Notes: a model not told the origin generated them from the letters alone. A DNA stretch of 64,000 nt from Bradyrhizobium algeriense (GCF_003062295.1 NZ_PYCN01000018.1:102015-166014); one strand, 5' to 3'; positions 25,077 to 34,258 are shown, numbered from the stretch's first letter. Made by a program: numbers and translations.

Positions 25077-27194
25077 ATGCCCCGCGATAGCGACAAAAAC
25101 AACGATTCCCGCGGCCGGCGTGACCGGCCGTCCGGCGGTAAAGGCCGCTCCGGGACCGCGAGGGGGCCTGAGAAGAAGTTCGCCAAGCGCGGGTTTGCCG
25201 GAAAGGGTGAAGGCGCCGGCGAGCGGCGTCCCTATGCCGGGAAGTCCGACGGTGCGAAGTCGTTCGGCAAGAAGCCCTATTCGGGTGCGGGCAAGCCCTA
25301 CGCCGGCAAGCGCGACCGAGACGGCGACCGTCCGCCGCGCCGGGATTTCGGCGACGCGCCGCGCCCGCGCGGCGATCGGCCGTTTGCTGGCCGTCCGCCA
25401 CGCGGTGGCGACGGTGAAAAGCGTTCGTTCAAGCCGCGCGAAGATCGTGGTGATGAGAAGCGCCCGTACACACCACGCGGCGACCGGCCGAATTTTAATC
25501 GTGACGACCGGCCTCCGCGCAGTGATCGCGACGATGCGCGTCCGGCTGGACGTTTCTCCGATCGGAAATTTGGCGACAAGAAGCCCTATACCCCGCGAGA
25601 AGGCGGCGGCGAGAAGCGGCCCTATACGCCGCGTGGCGAGGGTTTTCGTAAAGACAGCGACCGTCCGCGTGGCGATCGGCCCTTTAGTGCCCGGCCGTCG
25701 CGCGATGGCGATCGCCCCCGTGGTGACCGGCCTGAGAGAAAATTCGGCGGTGACAAGAAGTTCTCGCGCGGCGCGCCGGACCGTGGCCCGCGCAAGAATT
25801 TTGGTGACCGCCCCGATCGCGGCGATTCAAAGCCGTGGCAGAAGCGTGAGGATCGCGGCGAGCGTGACTCCCGTCCCGCCCGTGACGGTGCGCGCAATTT
25901 CGACAAGCCGCGCTTTGACCGATCTCGCGACGACCGCGGCGGCGGGGAGCGTCCGCGCTTTTCGCGTTCGCGTGAAGATCGCCCGAAATTCGACCGTCCT
26001 CGCCAAAGGCCCGAAGGCCGCACCGACTGGCAGGAGCATCCGCGCAGTGAAGCGGGTGACGATCGGCCGCGTCGCGAGAACGAGGACGACAGCAAGATTT
26101 TTGCAAAACGTCCGGCGTTCGGCGGCCGTGGCGCTTATCGCGAGCGCCAACCTGAATTCGACAAGCGCGCGCCGCAGCCGCCACGCGTCAAGAAATCCGG
26201 CGAGCGCATCGCCAAGGTGGTTTCCCGCGCTGGCCTCGCCTCGCGCCGCGATGCCGAGGAATGGATCACGCAGGGCCGCGTCACCGTCAACGGCCGCGTC
26301 ATCAATTCGCCGGCGCTCGACGTCACCGCCAACGACACCATCGCCGTCGACGGCAAGGTGTTGCCGCCGCGCGAGCGCACGCGGCTGTTCATGTATCACA
26401 AGCCGCGCGGCCTGATGACGACCCATGCCGACCCCGAGGGGCGGCCGACGGTGTTCGACAATCTGCCGGAAGGCCTGCCGCGGCTGATCTCGATCGGCCG
26501 GCTCGACTTCAACACCGAGGGGCTGCTGCTGCTCACCAATGATGGCGGGCTGGCGCGCGCGCTCGAACTGCCCGACACTGGCTGGCTGCGGCGCTATCGC
26601 GTCCGTGCCCATGGCGACGTCACGCAGGCGCAGCTCGACGAACTGAAGAAGGGCGTCGAGGTCGACGGCGTCAAATACGGTTCGATCGATGCGACGCTGG
26701 AGCGCGACCAGGGCGCCAATGTCTGGCTGGTGTTTGCGATCCGCGAAGGCAAGAACCGCGAAGTCCGCAACGTCATGGCGCATCTAGGCCTCGAGGTGAA
26801 CCGGCTGATCCGCGTCTCCTACGGGCCGTTCCAGCTCGGCGAACTCGCCGAGGGCCAGGTCGAAGAGGTCAAGACGCGTGTGCTGCGCGAGCAGCTCGGC
26901 GAGAAGATCGCAACGCTCGCCGGCGCCGATTTCAACCGGCCGATGCAAGGTGAAAAATCTGGCGAAAAGTCCGACGACGAAGAGACTGAGGCGCCGCGCG
27001 GCAAAAAGCCGTTCAAGCCCGCGGGAAAAAGCGCGCTGATCGCCGACCGCAAGGGCCGCCGCGTGCTGGTGCAGCGCACCGGCAGCGAGGAGGCGCGTGC
27101 GCGCAACGAGGAAGAGGCCAACGGCTACGGCCCGCCGCGCCGCCCGAAGCGCGGCTATCACGGCAAGCGCGATCTGACGCCGCGGGACGAGTAG
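25077..27194 (+). CDS. rluB: RluB-type 23S rRNA pseudouridine synthase with long basic N-terminal extension
   Basis: The catalytic part (residues about 370-625) has an S4 RNA-binding domain (RIAKVVSRAGLASRRDAEEW) and the RsuA/RluB core with the catalytic Asp in ISIGRLDFNTEGLLLLTNDG (near Asp477) and EGKNREVRNVMAHLGLEV. Before it lie about 365 residues of low-complexity Arg/Gly/Asp/Lys/Pro sequence with recurring PYTPRGD, GDRPF and KKPYTPREG units; a shorter basic tail follows the core. The total of 705 residues is about 2.5 times the usual RluB. The extension is probably disordered and RNA-binding. ATG 25077 follows GAGAGA. rsmD follows after 7 bases, so both rRNA modification genes share an operon. 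Confidence 0.9.
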   Translation: MPRDSDKNNDSRGRRDRPSGGKGRSGTARGPEKKFAKRGFAGKGEGAGERRPYAGKSDGAKSFGKKPYSGAGKPYAGKRDRDGDRPPRRDFGDAPRPRGDRPFAGRPPRGGDGEKRSFKPREDRGDEKRPYTPRGDRPNFNRDDRPPRSDRDDARPAGRFSDRKFGDKKPYTPREGGGEKRPYTPRGEGFRKDSDRPRGDRPFSARPSRDGDRPRGDRPERKFGGDKKFSRGAPDRGPRKNFGDRPDRGDSKPWQKREDRGERDSRPARDGARNFDKPRFDRSRDDRGGGERPRFSRSREDRPKFDRPRQRPEGRTDWQEHPRSEAGDDRPRRENEDDSKIFAKRPAFGGRGAYRERQPEFDKRAPQPPRVKKSGERIAKVVSRAGLASRRDAEEWITQGRVTVNGRVINSPALDVTANDTIAVDGKVLPPRERTRLFMYHKPRGLMTTHADPEGRPTVFDNLPEGLPRLISIGRLDFNTEGLLLLTNDGGLARALELPDTGWLRRYRVRAHGDVTQAQLDELKKGVEVDGVKYGSIDATLERDQGANVWLVFAIREGKNREVRNVMAHLGLEVNRLIRVSYGPFQLGELAEGQVEEVKTRVLREQLGEKIATLAGADFNRPMQGEKSGEKSDDEETEAPRGKKPFKPAGKSALIADRKGRRVLVQRTGSEEARARNEEEANGYGPPRRPKRGYHGKRDLTPRDE

Positions 27195-27201
27195 TTGGGC
27201 G

Positions 27202-27765
27202 ATGCGTGTCGTCGGCGGACGATTGAAGGGCCGTAATCTGGCCTCGCCATCCTCGCAGGCGATCCGCCCGACGGCGGACCGGTTGCGCGAGTCCGTGTTC
27301 AACATCCTGATCCACGCCTACGATGATCCGATCGAAGGCGCGCGCGTGCTCGACCTGTTTGCCGGCACCGGCGCGCTCGGCATCGAGGCGGTGTCGCGTG
27401 GCGCGGCATTCGCGCTGTTCGTCGACAACGGCGCCGAAGCGCGTGCGCTGTTGCGCAATAATGTCGAGGCGCTGGGTTTGGGCGGCGTGACAAAAGTCTA
27501 TCGCCGCGATGCCACCAATCTCGGCCCGGCGCATCCGATGGAGCCGTTCTCGCTGGCCTTTCTCGATCCGCCCTACGGCAAGGGACTCGCGGACAGGGCA
27601 CTGGCCTCGCTGCGCGATGGCGGCTGGCTGACACCGAGGGCGCTTGTGGTGGTGGAGGAAGCGAAGGCCGCGGCGTTTGCGGCGCCCGATGGTTTCGAGG
27701 AGCTCGAGCGGCGCGCATATGACGATACGGAGTTCGTGTTTTTGCGGGCCGTTACCGCGCCCTGA
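27202..27765 (+). CDS. rsmD: 16S rRNA m2G966 methyltransferase
   Basis: RsmD methylates G966 of 16S rRNA. The 187-residue protein starts MRVVGGRLKGRNLASPSSQA and has the PTADRLRESVFNIL signature, the SAM-binding DLFAGTGALGIEAVSRGA, and the catalytic motif FLDPPYGKGL. It is 7 bases after the pseudouridine synthase gene. A REP-like palindrome follows. Confidence 0.95.
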   Translation: MRVVGGRLKGRNLASPSSQAIRPTADRLRESVFNILIHAYDDPIEGARVLDLFAGTGALGIEAVSRGAAFALFVDNGAEARALLRNNVEALGLGGVTKVYRRDATNLGPAHPMEPFSLAFLDPPYGKGLADRALASLRDGGWLTPRALVVVEEAKAAAFAAPDGFEELERRAYDDTEFVFLRAVTAP

Positions 27766-27770
27766 TCTGT

Positions 27771-27899
27771 CGTCCCCGCGAACGTGGGGACCCATAACCA
27801 CCGCCGCCGACGATGGTTCGAGCTGCGGCCCCATCGCGCCAGAAGTCTGACATCGGTGGTTATGGGTCCCGGGTCGCGCTACGCTTGCCCGGGACGACG
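27771..27899. repeat. REP-like palindrome between rsmD and mutL
   Basis: CCCATAACCACCG (27791-27803) pairs with CGGTGGTTATGGG (27854-27866), and CGTCCCCGCG...GTGGGGACC is flanked by CCCGGGACGACG at the far end. It lies between two convergent stops. Confidence 0.8.
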
Positions 27900-27900
27900 G

Positions 27901-29712
27901 TTATCTCCGCCCGAACAGCTTCTCGATATCGCTCAACTTCAATTCCACATAGGTCGGCCGGCCGTGGTTGCACTGGCCGGAATTCGGCGTGTCTTCCATC
28001 TCGCGCAGCAGCGCGTTCATTTCTTCCGGCTTGAGGCGTCTCCCGGCGCGGACCGAGCCGTGGCAGGCCATGGTGGCGGCGACATGCATCAAACGCCGCT
28101 CCAGCGGCAGTGCCTCGTCCCATTCGGCCATGTGCTCGGCGAGATCGCGCAATAGTCCGGCGGCATTGGCCTTGCCGAGCAGCGACGGCGTCTCGCGTAC
28201 CGCCACCGCGCCGGGGCCGAAAGAGTCGATCGCCAATCCAAACGTCGCCAGCTCCACGGCGCGATCGAGTAATTTCTCGACCGTGGCCTCATCCAGCTCG
28301 ACGATCTCGGGGATCAGCAGTATCTGCCGCTGCACGCCATTCTTCGCCAGCGACGCCTTCAGCTTCTCATAGACGATGCGCTCATGCGCCGCGTGCTGGT
28401 CCACCACGACCAGGCCGTCGCGGGTCTGCGACACGATGTAGGTCTCGTGGATCTGCGTCCGCGCCGCGCCCAGCGGGCGGTCGAGCATGTCGGCGGAGGG
28501 CTGCGCCTCGAAGCGCACGTCGGCGGTCGGCGTGCCGACATCGAAGGCGGCCTGTCCCGCTTCGGCGAGTGCAGACGCTATAGAGCCTCCGAATGAAGGC
28601 GCGGGGTTCACCGGATAGGCCGGCGAACTGCGCCAGTCCCAGTTGCTCGGGCGCGGCGTAAAGGAGGGACGGAACGCCGACAGCGCCGCGCCGTCGGTAT
28701 TGGCGGCGGTGCGCCGGCCCTCGCGGGCGAGGCCGTCTTTCAGTGCGTGCACGATCAGCGCGCGGACGAGGCCGGCGTTGCGAAATCGCACCTCGGTCTT
28801 GGCCGGATGCACGTTGGCGTCGACCTCCTGCGGATCTGTCGTCACGAACAGCGCCACCACGGGATGACGGTCGCGCGGCAGGTAATCGGAATAGGCCGCG
28901 CGCACGGCGCCGAGAATGAGCTTGTCGCGGACCGGGCGACCGTTGACGAACAGATATTGTCCGAGCGCGTTGGCGCGGGTCAGCGAGGGGGCGGCGGCAA
29001 AGCCCTCGACCACGACGCCTTCGCGCTCGGCGCGCACTTCGATGGCGCTCGAACGGAATTCGCTTCCCAGGATATCGCCGAGCCGGGTCAGCCGGCCCGC
29101 GGCGCCGGGCAGCGCTGCGGCCCAGGTCACCGGCGCGCGTTCCTCGCCGGCCAATGTGAAGGCGATATCGGGCCGCGCCATCGCCAGCCGCCGCACCACT
29201 TCGCGGATCGCTTCGGCCTCGGTGCGATCGGTCTTGAGGAATTTCAGCCGCGCCGGCGTCGCATAAAAGAGATCGCTGACCTCGACGCGGGTGCCTTGCG
29301 ACAGTGCCGCCGGCATGATCGCAGATTTCACGCCGCCTTCGACCGACAGCGACCAGGCGTGCGGCTCGCTGGCGTGGCGCGTCGTGATGCCGAGCTTCGC
29401 GACCGCGCCGATCGAGGGCAGCGCCTCGCCGCGAAACCCCAGCGTGCGAATGCGTAAGAGATCCTCGTCGTCGAGCTTGGAGGTGGCGTGGCGGTCGACG
29501 GCGAGCGCAAGGTCGCCATGGGTCATGCCGCTGCCGTCGTCGGTGATGCCGATCCGCCGCCGGCCGCCGCCGTCGGTGAAAATGTCGACGCGGCTGGCGC
29601 CGGCATCGATGGCGTTTTCGACCAGTTCCTTCACCACGCTCGCAGGACGTTCGACCACCTCGCCGGCGGCGATGCGGTTGACGACCTGTTCGGGGAGTTG
29701 GCGGACGGGCAT
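27901..29712 (-). CDS. mutL: DNA mismatch repair protein MutL
   Basis: MutL links MutS mismatch recognition to strand removal. The 603-residue protein has the GHKL ATPase motifs (IAAGEVVERPASVVKELVEN, DAGASRVDIF, DDGSGM, TLGFRGEALPSIG), a linker, and a C-terminal dimerisation domain with the endonuclease-type DQHAAHERIVYEKL motif and CNHGRPTYVEL. The DQHA motif predicts a nicking MutL, as in other alphaproteobacteria. ATG 29712 is standard (MPVRQLPEQVVNRI). Confidence 0.96.
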   Translation of the reverse strand: MPVRQLPEQVVNRIAAGEVVERPASVVKELVENAIDAGASRVDIFTDGGGRRRIGITDDGSGMTHGDLALAVDRHATSKLDDEDLLRIRTLGFRGEALPSIGAVAKLGITTRHASEPHAWSLSVEGGVKSAIMPAALSQGTRVEVSDLFYATPARLKFLKTDRTEAEAIREVVRRLAMARPDIAFTLAGEERAPVTWAAALPGAAGRLTRLGDILGSEFRSSAIEVRAEREGVVVEGFAAAPSLTRANALGQYLFVNGRPVRDKLILGAVRAAYSDYLPRDRHPVVALFVTTDPQEVDANVHPAKTEVRFRNAGLVRALIVHALKDGLAREGRRTAANTDGAALSAFRPSFTPRPSNWDWRSSPAYPVNPAPSFGGSIASALAEAGQAAFDVGTPTADVRFEAQPSADMLDRPLGAARTQIHETYIVSQTRDGLVVVDQHAAHERIVYEKLKASLAKNGVQRQILLIPEIVELDEATVEKLLDRAVELATFGLAIDSFGPGAVAVRETPSLLGKANAAGLLRDLAEHMAEWDEALPLERRLMHVAATMACHGSVRAGRRLKPEEMNALLREMEDTPNSGQCNHGRPTYVELKLSDIEKLFGRR

Positions 29713-29986
29713 GGGATGGGGGCTTGAGTGTCGATTCGAGGCTGAACCACCATTCTAGGCGCTCGAGGTCGCAAATGCATGGGAAGAAGCCGAAACAATG
29801 CCCGGCTGGGGATGAAGGCAGACTATCGCCTTGAAGATGCTCAGCTTCGTTCCCGGCGGCTCACAACGACTTGGGATGGACTTGGAAATGGTCCTGGGAT
29901 TGGTCCTTGGGATTGGACTCGGGATTGTGAGGTCGCGTGGTCAGGTATATCGTTTAGAAAAATTATAATCTGCCCGGAGGAACACC

Positions 29987-30304
29987 ATGTGCCATCTGTT
30001 CGCGCACCAGCCCCAACGCGACTATGAATCGCAGACCCGATCGCTGCGGATGGGCGGCCATTGCACCTCGATCCGGCTGGAAATGTCGTTCTGGGACACG
30101 CTGGAGGAGATTGCGGCGAAGGAGGGGATGAGCCTCGCAAAATTCCTTACCACGCTGCACGACGAGGTTCTCGACCACCACGGTGAGGTCAAGAATTTTG
30201 CCTCGCTGTTGCGTTGCTCCTGTCTGATCTATCGCGCCAGGAGCGCGGTCGTCGTGCCGGAATTTCGTGGCAGTGCTCCCGCCATGCTCGACGCGGCCGA
30301 ATAG
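29987..30304 (+). CDS. Ribbon-helix-helix domain protein
   Basis: The 105-residue protein contains an RHH fold in GHCTSIRLEMSFWDTLEEIA with the helix KEGMSLAKFLTTLHDEV, consistent with the RHH_4 family. Two Cys and a His cluster (MCHLFAHQ, LLRCSCLIY) are present but have no known role. GGAGG lies 7 bases before ATG 29987. These proteins are predicted to bind DNA as dimers; no target is visible. It appears monocistronic and is followed by a terminator-like hairpin. Confidence 0.82.
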   Translation: MCHLFAHQPQRDYESQTRSLRMGGHCTSIRLEMSFWDTLEEIAAKEGMSLAKFLTTLHDEVLDHHGEVKNFASLLRCSCLIYRARSAVVVPEFRGSAPAMLDAAE

Positions 30305-30328
30305 ATTTTCGAACGCTGGTTAAAGCAA

Positions 30329-30369
30329 AGCGGCTCTGTCCCATTCCGGACCGAGCCGCTTCATTTTTT
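30329..30369 (+). terminator. Rho-independent-like terminator
   Basis: Stem AGCGGCTC (30329-30336) with GAGCCGCT (30353-30360), then TCATTTTTTG. It ends the transcript of the RHH gene. Confidence 0.65.
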
Positions 30370-30377
30370 GCGCGAGC

Positions 30378-30510
30378 CTAGAGCGGGATGACTTTTCTTC
30401 GAATCGTCATCCCGCTCTATCTCTTTGATTTGAGCATGATCTCCGCGCAAACGCGTTCCGCGTTTGTCGCGAGGGAAAACCGGGGGCCACTTTTCCGGAT
30501 CATGCTCTAG
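30378..30510. repeat. Dispersed intergenic repeat with paired hairpins
   Basis: AGAGCGGGATGAC (30380-30392) pairs with GTCATCCCGCTCT (30406-30418), and GAGCATGATC (30432-30441) pairs with GATCATGCTC near 30498-30507. The interior has CGCAAACGCG/CGCGTTTG. The sequence GAGCATGATC...GATCATGCTCTAG is, from memory, a common intergenic repeat of Bradyrhizobium. It reaches the stop codon of the GMC gene. Confidence 0.75.
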
Positions 30511-32075
30511 ATTTCCTTGCGCTGCATCGCGCCGGCGATGTGGTCTGCCTGCCGGATCGCCAGTGAGACGATCGTCAGCGTCGGATTGCAGGCGGCGCCG
30601 CTGGTGAACTGGCTGCCGTCGGAAATGAACAGGTTCTTGACGTCGTGGGCCTGGCCGAACTTGTTCACCACGCCGTCTTTCGGCTTTTCGCTCATCCTGT
30701 TGGTGCCAAGGTTGTGCGTGCTCGGGTAGGGCGGCGTCGGATAGGTCACGGTAGCCCCGACGGCCTCGTAAACGGCGGCGCCCTGCTTGTAGGCATGATT
30801 GCGCATCGCGACGTCGTTGGGATGATCGTCGAAATGCACGCTCGCCACCGGCATGCCGAACTTGTCCTTGGCCTTCGGATCCAGCGTGATGCGGTTGGCT
30901 TCCTGCGGCATGTCCTCGCCGACCAGCCACATGCCGGCCATCCGCGGATAGGACTCCATCGCGCTGGTGAAGGAGCGTCCCCACGCGCCGGGGTTCAGGA
31001 ACGCCGCCATGAAAGGTACGCCGATCGACAGCGTCTCCATCTCATAGCCGCCGACGAAGCCGCGTTTGGGGTTGTTCTTCGCTTCGTCGCGGATGATGCC
31101 GGCCATGGTGGTGCCGCGATACATGTGTACTGACTTCTCGAACGCCGCGTACACGCTGCCGGTCATGTGCCGCATATAGTTGCGGCCGACCTGCCCGGAC
31201 GAGTTGGCAAGGCCGTCCGGGAACATGGTCGAAGCGCTGTTGAGCAACAGCCGCGGGCTCTCGATCGAGTTGCCCGCGACCGCCACCACCCGCGCCTTCT
31301 GGCGCTGCACCGCGCCGCTCTGGTCGGCATAGACCACGCCCGTGACCTTGCCGGACGCGTCGTGCTCGATCTTGATCACCATGCTGTTGGGGCGCACCTC
31401 GAGATTTCCAGTCGCCTCGCCCCTGGGGATTTCGGTATAGAGCGTCGACCATTTCGCTCCCGACTTGCAGCCCTGGAAGCAGAAGCCGATCTGCTGGCAG
31501 GCCCCGCGCCCGTCGCGTGCCTCGCTGTTGATCGCCATGTTGCCGGTGTGCACGGTCTTGTAGCCGAGCTTCTTCGCGCCGGCTTCCATCACCTTGAAAT
31601 TGTTGTTGCCGGGTAGCCCAGCAATGCCGTTGGTGCGGGTGACGCCCATCTTGTCTTCTGCCTTGGCGTACCACGGCTCCATCTCGGTGAGCGTGATCGG
31701 CCAATCCAGCAGATTGGCGCCTTGTAAGCCGCCATAGGTGCTCTTGACCTTGAACTCATGCTCGTCGAAGCGCAGCGAGGCGCCGGCCCAGTGCGTTGTC
31801 GAACCGCCGACCGCCTTCACGATCCACGCCGGAAGGTTCGGAAAATCTTTTGCGACGCGCCAGCTTCCCGATGTGGTGCGCATGTCGGACCAGGCGAGCT
31901 GGGTAAAACTCTCCCATTCATCGTTGACGAAGTCCTGCATCTCGATGCGCGATCCGGCTTCAAGGATCACGACCTTGACGCCTTTTTGCGCAAGTTCATT
32001 GCCGAGCGTTCCGCCGCCCGCGCCGGAGCCGACGATCACGACCACGCCGCTGTCATTCAGATCGAATCTTGCCAT
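30507..32075 (-). CDS. GMC family oxidoreductase
   Basis: The 522-residue flavoprotein starts MARFDLNDSGVVVIVGSGAG with the Rossmann FAD motif GSGAGGGTLGN, has THWAGASLRFDEHEF and the C-terminal catalytic pattern STHNLGTNRMSEKPKDG and SGAACNPTLTIVSLAIRQA, giving the expected His/Asn pair. It resembles FAD-dependent sugar or alcohol dehydrogenases that work with a Tat-exported small subunit and a cytochrome c rather than oxygen. Those two partners lie just upstream in the same operon. Substrate is unknown. Confidence 0.92.
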   Translation of the reverse strand: MARFDLNDSGVVVIVGSGAGGGTLGNELAQKGVKVVILEAGSRIEMQDFVNDEWESFTQLAWSDMRTTSGSWRVAKDFPNLPAWIVKAVGGSTTHWAGASLRFDEHEFKVKSTYGGLQGANLLDWPITLTEMEPWYAKAEDKMGVTRTNGIAGLPGNNNFKVMEAGAKKLGYKTVHTGNMAINSEARDGRGACQQIGFCFQGCKSGAKWSTLYTEIPRGEATGNLEVRPNSMVIKIEHDASGKVTGVVYADQSGAVQRQKARVVAVAGNSIESPRLLLNSASTMFPDGLANSSGQVGRNYMRHMTGSVYAAFEKSVHMYRGTTMAGIIRDEAKNNPKRGFVGGYEMETLSIGVPFMAAFLNPGAWGRSFTSAMESYPRMAGMWLVGEDMPQEANRITLDPKAKDKFGMPVASVHFDDHPNDVAMRNHAYKQGAAVYEAVGATVTYPTPPYPSTHNLGTNRMSEKPKDGVVNKFGQAHDVKNLFISDGSQFTSGAACNPTLTIVSLAIRQADHIAGAMQRKEI

Positions 32076-32111
32076 GTGGGTTTCCTCCCTTGGGGTTCGT
32101 TGCCGGTGGCC

Positions 32112-32660
32112 TCAAGCCTTCGGGAGCCAGTCGATGTCGGCGAAGCCGCGCTTGATGTAGCCGCCGTGCTCGGCGGAGGAGCCCTCGTAGCCGAACTTCG
32201 GCCAGACCTCCTTCTGGTTGTAGAGGGAGACGACGAGGTCACCGCGAACCTTCTGGAAGAAGGCGGTCTGCTCGATGCGCTGCAACAGTGCCACGCGGTC
32301 GGTCTCCCACTGCACCTGCACATAGGGAACCTTGTGGCGATCGTTGGCCTCCTGATCCAGACGCGCGACGCCGTCATTGATCAGGGACTTTGTGGCCGGA
32401 TCTTTCGCCGCCTTGCCGTCCCACGGCTTGATGGCGGCGATGTAGTAGCTGTCGCCCAGGAAGTCATGCGGATAGATGTCGCGTGCGACCTTCACCAGCG
32501 TCTTGAGCGTCGCTGGTGTCAGCGTCGTGGCGTCGTCGGCCCAGGCGTCGCTGACGCTCAGGCCCGCGCTGGTCGCGATCGCGACGGTCGGCACCGTCGC
32601 GGCCGCGCCCTTCAGGAAGACGCGACGGTCATATTTGCTTCGACGATCGACTTCTCTCAT
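32112..32660 (-). CDS. Gluconate 2-dehydrogenase subunit 3-like protein with Tat signal
   Basis: The 182-residue protein has a twin-arginine signal, DRRVFLKGAAATVPTVAIAT, and a soluble domain of the gluconate dehydrogenase subunit 3 family (TLKTLVKVARDIYPHDFLGD). In known enzymes this small subunit carries the folded flavoprotein through the Tat pathway. The GMC protein has no signal of its own, so hitch-hiker export is expected. I chose ATG 32660 (MREVDRRSKYDRR); a start 5 codons earlier is possible. Confidence 0.9.
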   Translation of the reverse strand: MREVDRRSKYDRRVFLKGAAATVPTVAIATSAGLSVSDAWADDATTLTPATLKTLVKVARDIYPHDFLGDSYYIAAIKPWDGKAAKDPATKSLINDGVARLDQEANDRHKVPYVQVQWETDRVALLQRIEQTAFFQKVRGDLVVSLYNQKEVWPKFGYEGSSAEHGGYIKRGFADIDWLPKA

Positions 32661-32695
32661 GGGTGTGTCCTCCATTGAACGTTTGTTGATTGCGA

Positions 32696-33091
32696 TTAAC
32701 CGAAGCGGCCGCCGCGCTGGATCACTTCGATCTTGTAACCATCGGGGTCGGCGACGAAGAAGAAGCGTGCGAGCGTCCTGCCGTCATGCTTGAAGTCGCG
32801 CAGCGGCCCGGGTGACAATCTCTCGCGTTCGAACCTCACATGTTCCGCGTCGACATCATCGACGACGACGGCGAGATGGCCGTAGCCGTCGCCCAGCGAG
32901 TAGGGCTCCTTGCGATCGAAATTGACGGTCAGTTCGACTTCGAACGGCGAGGAGGGATGACGCAGATAGATCAACGCGAAATCGGAAAACTTGAGATGGT
33001 CGGCGACCTCAAGACCGAAGGCGCGTGCGTAGAAGTCCAGCGATTTCGCTTCGTCGAACACGCGGATCATCGAGTGAACGGGCTTTGCCAT
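32696..33091 (-). CDS. VOC family (glyoxalase I-like) protein
   Basis: The 131-residue protein has two betaalphabeta-betabetabeta modules: HSMIRVFDEAKSLDFYARAF with a metal-type His, VELTVNF, then YGHLAVVVDDVDA and DPDGYKIEVIQRG, giving a His-Glu-His-Glu set that matches lactoylglutathione lyase-like enzymes. It lies inside the GMC dehydrogenase operon, starting directly before the cytochrome stop, so it may detoxify an aldehyde or ketoaldehyde made there. That link is inference. Confidence 0.85.
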   Translation of the reverse strand: MAKPVHSMIRVFDEAKSLDFYARAFGLEVADHLKFSDFALIYLRHPSSPFEVELTVNFDRKEPYSLGDGYGHLAVVVDDVDAEHVRFERERLSPGPLRDFKHDGRTLARFFFVADPDGYKIEVIQRGGRFG

Positions 33092-33493
33092 TCAGTTCAG
33101 CTCCTTCAGATAGGCGATGATGGCGGCGCGGGTCTCCGGCTTGGGCTGGCGGTAGGCCATGTTGGAGCCCGGGATCGCCGCCTGCGGATTGGCGAGATAG
33201 GCATCAAGCCTGGTGTCGTCCCAGACGAAATTGGCATCAGTGAAGCCGGCGGAATAGCGAAAGCCGTCCGCCTTGCCCGCTGGTCTGCCGACGATCTTGA
33301 ACAGCGACGGCCCCTGGCGGGCCGGGTCGGACAGGTTGGTGGTATGGCAGGTCGCGCATTGCTGCTTGAACAGCGTCGTTCCATCCGGCGGTTTGGCGGC
33401 GGGCAGTGGCATCTGTGCGCCGGCCATCGTCACGACAGGCAACGTGGCGCAAAATCCCAGCCCGATTGCCCATATCGTGCGCAGCTTCGTCAT
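33092..33493 (-). CDS. Class I c-type cytochrome
   Basis: The 133-residue protein starts at ATG 33493 with a signal peptide (MTKLRTIWAIGLGFCATLPV, cleavage near MAGAQ) and has one haem site CATCH at residues 46-50 plus the axial methionine in GSNMAYRQP. It is a monohaem periplasmic cytochrome. As first gene of the GMC operon it is the likely electron acceptor of the dehydrogenase. Confidence 0.92.
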   Translation of the reverse strand: MTKLRTIWAIGLGFCATLPVVTMAGAQMPLPAAKPPDGTTLFKQQCATCHTTNLSDPARQGPSLFKIVGRPAGKADGFRYSAGFTDANFVWDDTRLDAYLANPQAAIPGSNMAYRQPKPETRAAIIAYLKELN

Positions 33494-33874
33494 GTGCTTC
33501 ACCGTTGGCGTGCGCGGACTGTAGGTCGCGGAAAATAGGCGGTGGTAGTAGCGGGCTGTTTCACGACAGAACAAAAGCGGCCGCACTCCAGGCCGGGCTC
33601 CCAATCTTCGGGCGGCTTGCTTCAAATGCACGTGTTCAAAATATTTTTACGGAACTTTCCGGAAGCTGCAGAGGCGCCGAATATGCGGTCTGCGTGTGGC
33701 CAAGGATTCGCAAAATGACCCAGAAATCCCTGCACGATCACCACATCGCGCGGCTTGCATGGCGGGCGCGCCGTTCGCGGATAACAAACGGATCCGGCGA
33801 TGAGCATGTTCGGGTTGTGAACGGCGCCTGAAGAAGCCGAACTGTTCTTCGTCAACCAAACCTTGGAGAAATGG

Positions 33875-34177
33875 ATGAAGCTAGTGAAAACCTCGGCGAT
33901 CGCGGTTGCAATCTCGGCTCTGCTTGCCGGTCCGGTACTGGCGCAAGGCGCCTCATCCGGCACACAGACCCGCGGCGGCGCGCAGGGCAAAACGCACATG
34001 CAGGGCGGCGCGTCGGGCAGCATGGACGAGGACACCACTGCGCCGGCGGGCGCCGCCAGCCAGGGGGCCGGCGCGAAGAGCGGCATGAAGGGCACCGTCG
34101 GGGCGGGTAGCGCAGCGCCCACCGGAGCGGGCAAGGCCACGGGCGGGGCGGCGACCCCTCCAGCGACCGGCCGATAA
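33875..34177 (+). CDS. Small secreted Gly/Ala/Thr-rich protein
   Basis: From ATG 33875 (GGAG 6 bases upstream) the 100-residue protein has a signal peptide (MKLVKTSAIAVAISALLAGP, cleavage near LAQG) and a low-complexity mature part of Gly, Ala, Ser and Thr (AQGKTHMQGG, AGAASQGAGAKSGM). No folded domain is visible and function is unknown. TTG 33863 is an alternative start. A Rho-independent terminator follows at 34224. Confidence 0.8.
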   Translation: MKLVKTSAIAVAISALLAGPVLAQGASSGTQTRGGAQGKTHMQGGASGSMDEDTTAPAGAASQGAGAKSGMKGTVGAGSAAPTGAGKATGGAATPPATGR

Positions 34178-34223
34178 GCGCCAGGAGGACACCCGTCTCC
34201 TCCGCGGGTTGCTCTCCAAACAG

Positions 34224-34258
34224 AAACTCCGGTTGCCATGGGCGGCCGGAGTTTTTTT
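34224..34258 (+). terminator. Rho-independent terminator
   Basis: AAACTCCGG (34224-34232) pairs with CCGGAGTTT (34246-34254) and runs into seven T residues. It is the clearest terminator in the window and ends the small secreted protein transcript. Confidence 0.88.

Noticed and set aside
29779..30027. Frame of 82 codons before the RHH gene
   Set aside because: Its composition comes from a GGGATTGG-rich stretch (CTGGGATTGGTCCTTGGGATT type); no domain, no ribosome binding site.
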